DNA from: Candidatus Pacearchaeota archaeon
GTDB taxonomy: Archaea; Nanobdellota; Nanobdellia; Pacearchaeales; GW2011-AR1
Assembly (NCBI GenBank): GCA_023142835.1
Contig: JAGLIS010000001.1
Location: 1 to 16,083 of the forward strand
Direction of reading: 5' to 3'
Length of the DNA stretch: 16,083 nt
Shown here: positions 14,329 to 16,083 of the stretch, piece by piece
Numbering within the stretch: position 1 is the first letter of the stretch
How the letters are laid out: each line of letters starts with the position of its first letter
Translations under genes and position numbers: made by a program
The notes under the pieces: generated by a model
What the model was told of the DNA's origin: nothing
Seen by the model: only the letters and a program-made list of their open reading frames with translations
Database searches by the model: none

Positions 14329-14810
14329 AAAAGATAATTTTAGAAACAGAAATAGATAGTGAAGGATTAGTTTTGACACAAAATGATTACGCTGATTTAG
14401 AGGGTAAGAAGTTTGAATTAAGCAAATTTAGAAATTGTGAGGAGTTTATGTTAAAAGAAGATGCTGAATTAAATTTTTTTTGGAATTATTTGGTGGGAGG
14501 GGAATTACTCAAAAAATATACTAAATATGTTTTTGAAAAAGAAAAAAAAGCGATAGGAATAAATATAAATCTTTATGAGAGAAATCATTCAGAATTGAAG
14601 GTGTTATCTCTGGACGGTTTGAAGGATAAATGCATTTTGTATGAGGATAGTTTTCTTGATGATGAATTTCATATAATTGGAAAAATTCCCGAGATTAATG
14701 TGTCTGAAGTAGATATTTCAAATATAAAATTACCTTCTTATGATATGTTTAATGGAGTTAATAAGATAATAAATGGAGTTAATAAGATAATAAAGAAATT
14801 TTCTTTCTAA
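14259..14810 (+). CDS. Uncharacterized paralogue, 3' part after the frameshift
   Basis: This frame is open from 14259, directly after a TAA at 14256-14258, to the TAA at 14808-14810. Its first codons read as a normal continuation of the upstream half. If translated alone it could start only at TTG 14373 or at ATG 14448, the latter preceded by GAGGAG at 14439-14444 with 3-nt spacing. The similarity to the second half of the 13318 product (ELLKKY, IGININLY, FHIIGKIPE) begins before 14448, which argues for loss of one base in a single gene. The C-terminus carries a perfect seven-residue duplication, NGVNKII NGVNKII, then KKFSF. It converges with the minus-strand pair 22 nt later. Confidence 0.6.
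   Translation, partial: SSPPLEEDKKVEEVKIVPYSPKLEKIILETEIDSEGLVLTQNDYADLEGKKFELSKFRNCEEFMLKEDAELNFFWNYLVGGELLKKYTKYVFEKEKKAIGININLYERNHSELKVLSLDGLKDKCILYEDSFLDDEFHIIGKIPEINVSEVDISNIKLPSYDMFNGVNKIINGVNKIIKKFSF
14751..14792 (+). repeat. Perfect 21-bp tandem duplication
   Basis: Two identical 21-bp units (14751-14771 and 14772-14792) encode NGVNKII twice at the C-terminus of the frameshifted gene. Perfect identity suggests a recent slippage event. The length keeps the frame. Confidence 0.9.
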
Positions 14811-14832
14811 ATTTTTAATTTTCTCAGCTAAA

Positions 14833-15123
14833 TCATTCTATAATTGTCTTTTGAATTTTATCTATAATTAATTGTTTTTCGTTTTTGTATATATCATGTC
14901 TTCCTTGGAAATTAATAATATCTCCTTTTTTTAAGTTGAGTGGGGGTGTATCGAAGAGGATTAATTTTTCTGTTAAATTTTCTAGTCTAATTATTATTTT
15001 ATCCTCGGTTTGTTCGATTGAAGTTATGGTTCCTGTTTGAGTTTGTTTTGTGTATTGTGATAGGAATGTAATTAGTAATATACTTATTATAGATATGAGG
15101 AATATTATTTTTTTAAATTTCAT
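14833..15123 (-). CDS. Small membrane-anchored OB-fold-like protein
   Basis: This 96-residue protein has an N-terminal membrane anchor (MKFKK, then a hydrophobic stretch at about 6-22) that leaves the rest outside the membrane or facing the cytoplasm. The remaining sequence, GTITSIEQTEDKIIIRLEN..LKKGDIINFQGRHDIYKNEKQLIIDKI, has the strand pattern of OB folds of the tRNA-anticodon/nucleic-acid-binding type: alternating beta strands with a central KGDxxxxxG turn. The ligand is unknown, and the anchor makes a simple DNA-binding role doubtful. Its start overlaps the stop of the upstream GTPase by 4 nt (ATGA on the minus strand), so the two are translationally coupled. No Shine-Dalgarno sequence is seen. 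The family call is from pattern only. Confidence 0.65.
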   Translation of the reverse strand: MKFKKIIFLISIISILLITFLSQYTKQTQTGTITSIEQTEDKIIIRLENLTEKLILFDTPPLNLKKGDIINFQGRHDIYKNEKQLIIDKIQKTIIE

Positions 15124-16034
15124 TTAGTCTGAAATTCAATTATATCTTTATCTTTTAAAATGTGGTCGAGACCTATTATTTGTCCGCCAAATTTTGAAGA
15201 AGGTCCCCATATTCTTGCCCGTTTTATTTTATTTGAAATTCCTTTCAAGATTTTTTCAACAGCGTCTTTAAATGTGGAATCTTTTTTTAGAATCATAGGT
15301 TCTTTACTTGCTTCTTTTTTTGGTTCTTTTGTATAGACTCGAATTATTGGAAATGTTATAAAGATTTTTTTCTTTAGTTCTTCAATTTTAGTTTTGTCAG
15401 CTTTTTGTGAAAAGAAAAAATAGTTGTAATTTCGATATTTTGATTTTAATGTAGCTTCAATTTTCCTTTTTTCTTCTTCTGAAAGTTCGTCTTCTTTGTT
15501 GAAGAGTAGAATCTTTTTTGCTTTTGTGTAATGAAGATGTTCTTCTGAAGGTTTTATTTGGGCAAGGTTATCGATGATTAGGAGAAGGATGTCTGTTGAA
15601 TTGATTAAACTTTTATCTTGATTAGGAAATGGGGGAGAGTCAATTATTTGAATTTGTGCGTCTTCGAATTTGAAGGTTCCAAGTTGGTGGATATAGGTTG
15701 TGAATGGATGTGGGGAAATTTTGGGATTGAGTTTTGTTAAGGTTTTGAAAATTGTTGATTTGCCAGTATTTGGTGGTCCGATTAGAACACATTGCATATC
15801 TTCTTTTTTTATTCCTGCATGTTTTCCCTTACCTGCCTTTTTTTGTTTTATGATGCTTGATTTTAATTTTTTGTAACGAGTGGTTAAATTTTTACGCATG
15901 TTCTCTGATGATTTATGTTTTGGACATTCTTTCATCATTATTTCTAGACACTCTATTCGTTCTTCGTCAGTTGAAGCTTCATTAAATTTTTGTTCGGCTT
16001 TGTGGTAGAAAGGGGATTGGTTTGTTGATGCCAT
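15120..16034 (-). CDS. TGS-domain GTPase of the DRG/OBG type
   Basis: This protein of 304 residues (from the preferred start) is related to the DRG/Rbg group of ribosome-associated GTPases. A charged N-terminal helical region, with PKHKSSENMRKNLTTRYKKLK at about 39-59, precedes the G domain. G1 is GPPNTGKST (86-94), G2 is likely T112/T113, G3 is DSPPF (132-136) where DxPG is usual, and G4 is NKED (179-182). The end, about 230-304 (IIRVYTKEP..KDSTFKDAVEKI..IGLDHILKDKDIIEF), is a TGS domain. I place the start at the ATG at 16034 (MASTNQ), because the extra 16 residues of the frame reaching 16082 (MIVKHNFLKLISFNNL) are unlike the family. The gene is complete in the window with this start. It is probably a translation or ribosome factor, coupled to the small anchored protein that follows. 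Confidence 0.85.
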   Translation of the reverse strand: MASTNQSPFYHKAEQKFNEASTDEERIECLEIMMKECPKHKSSENMRKNLTTRYKKLKSSIIKQKKAGKGKHAGIKKEDMQCVLIGPPNTGKSTIFKTLTKLNPKISPHPFTTYIHQLGTFKFEDAQIQIIDSPPFPNQDKSLINSTDILLLIIDNLAQIKPSEEHLHYTKAKKILLFNKEDELSEEEKRKIEATLKSKYRNYNYFFFSQKADKTKIEELKKKIFITFPIIRVYTKEPKKEASKEPMILKKDSTFKDAVEKILKGISNKIKRARIWGPSSKFGGQIIGLDHILKDKDIIEFQTK

Positions 16035-16083
16035 AAGATTATTAAATGAAATTAGTTTAAGAAAGTTATGTTTAACTATCATA

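Noticed and set aside
16035..16082. Longer start of the TGS GTPase at 16082.
   Set aside because: The extra 16 residues do not resemble the family N-terminus, and a TATA-like CTTAAACT would lie inside them at promoter distance from ATG 16034.
1..16083. CRISPR array, insertion sequence, or toxin-antitoxin and defence genes.
   Set aside because: No regularly spaced direct repeats, transposase motifs or recognisable defence domains were seen.

Overview
The window looks like a piece of a small, AT-rich archaeal chromosome, most likely from a DPANN lineage (Woesearchaeota/Pacearchaeota-like). The domain assignment rests on both subunits of the archaea-specific replicative polymerase PolD, on TATA boxes about 24-28 nt upstream of several start codons (a leaderless-mRNA pattern), and on a DRG/OBG-like GTPase with a TGS domain. 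The DPANN placement is an inference from gene content and composition.

Layout. (1) 2-5143, plus strand: the end of DP1 (PolD small subunit), a HAD-family 5'-nucleotidase-like gene, and DP2 (PolD large subunit), joined by 4-nt and 11-nt overlaps as one replication operon. (2) 5254-6768: purF, with its own promoter. (3) 6769-7237: an AT-rich spacer with a hairpin repeat and a promoter-led 50-codon ORF. (4) 7238-8431, minus strand: an archaeal TctA/DUF112-type membrane protein, divergent from the next operon. (5) 8515-11971, plus strand: a purine operon made of a 38-residue PurE-like fragment, purB, and a bacterial-type PurH split into separate IMP cyclohydrolase and AICAR transformylase genes. 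Its codon use is visibly more A-ending (GGA, AGA, TTA, ATA) than the GGG/GTT/TTG-rich genes before it. (6) 12113-13237: an amidohydrolase of the cytosine deaminase-like kind. (7) 13318-14810: two adjacent, apparently paralogous genes of unknown function, the second broken by a frameshift. (8) 14833-16034, minus strand: a TGS-domain GTPase followed, with a 4-nt overlap, by a membrane-anchored OB-fold-like small protein.

How the genes fit together. PurF makes phosphoribosylamine (first step). PurB acts at the SAICAR-to-AICAR and adenylosuccinate steps. The two PurH halves would finish IMP. The window therefore implies de novo purine synthesis, with PurH of the bacterial rather than the archaeal PurP/PurO type. 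The amidohydrolase could belong to nucleobase salvage.

The most interesting structural signal is a family of three related imperfect hairpins (CATG, TTT(C/T)C, loop, GGAAAA, ATG). One lies in frame inside DP2, one directly after the DP2 stop codon, and one in the spacer after purF. They look like a small dispersed palindromic element, one copy of which appears to have been absorbed into a polymerase gene. No rRNA, tRNA, CRISPR array, insertion sequence or intein was found.
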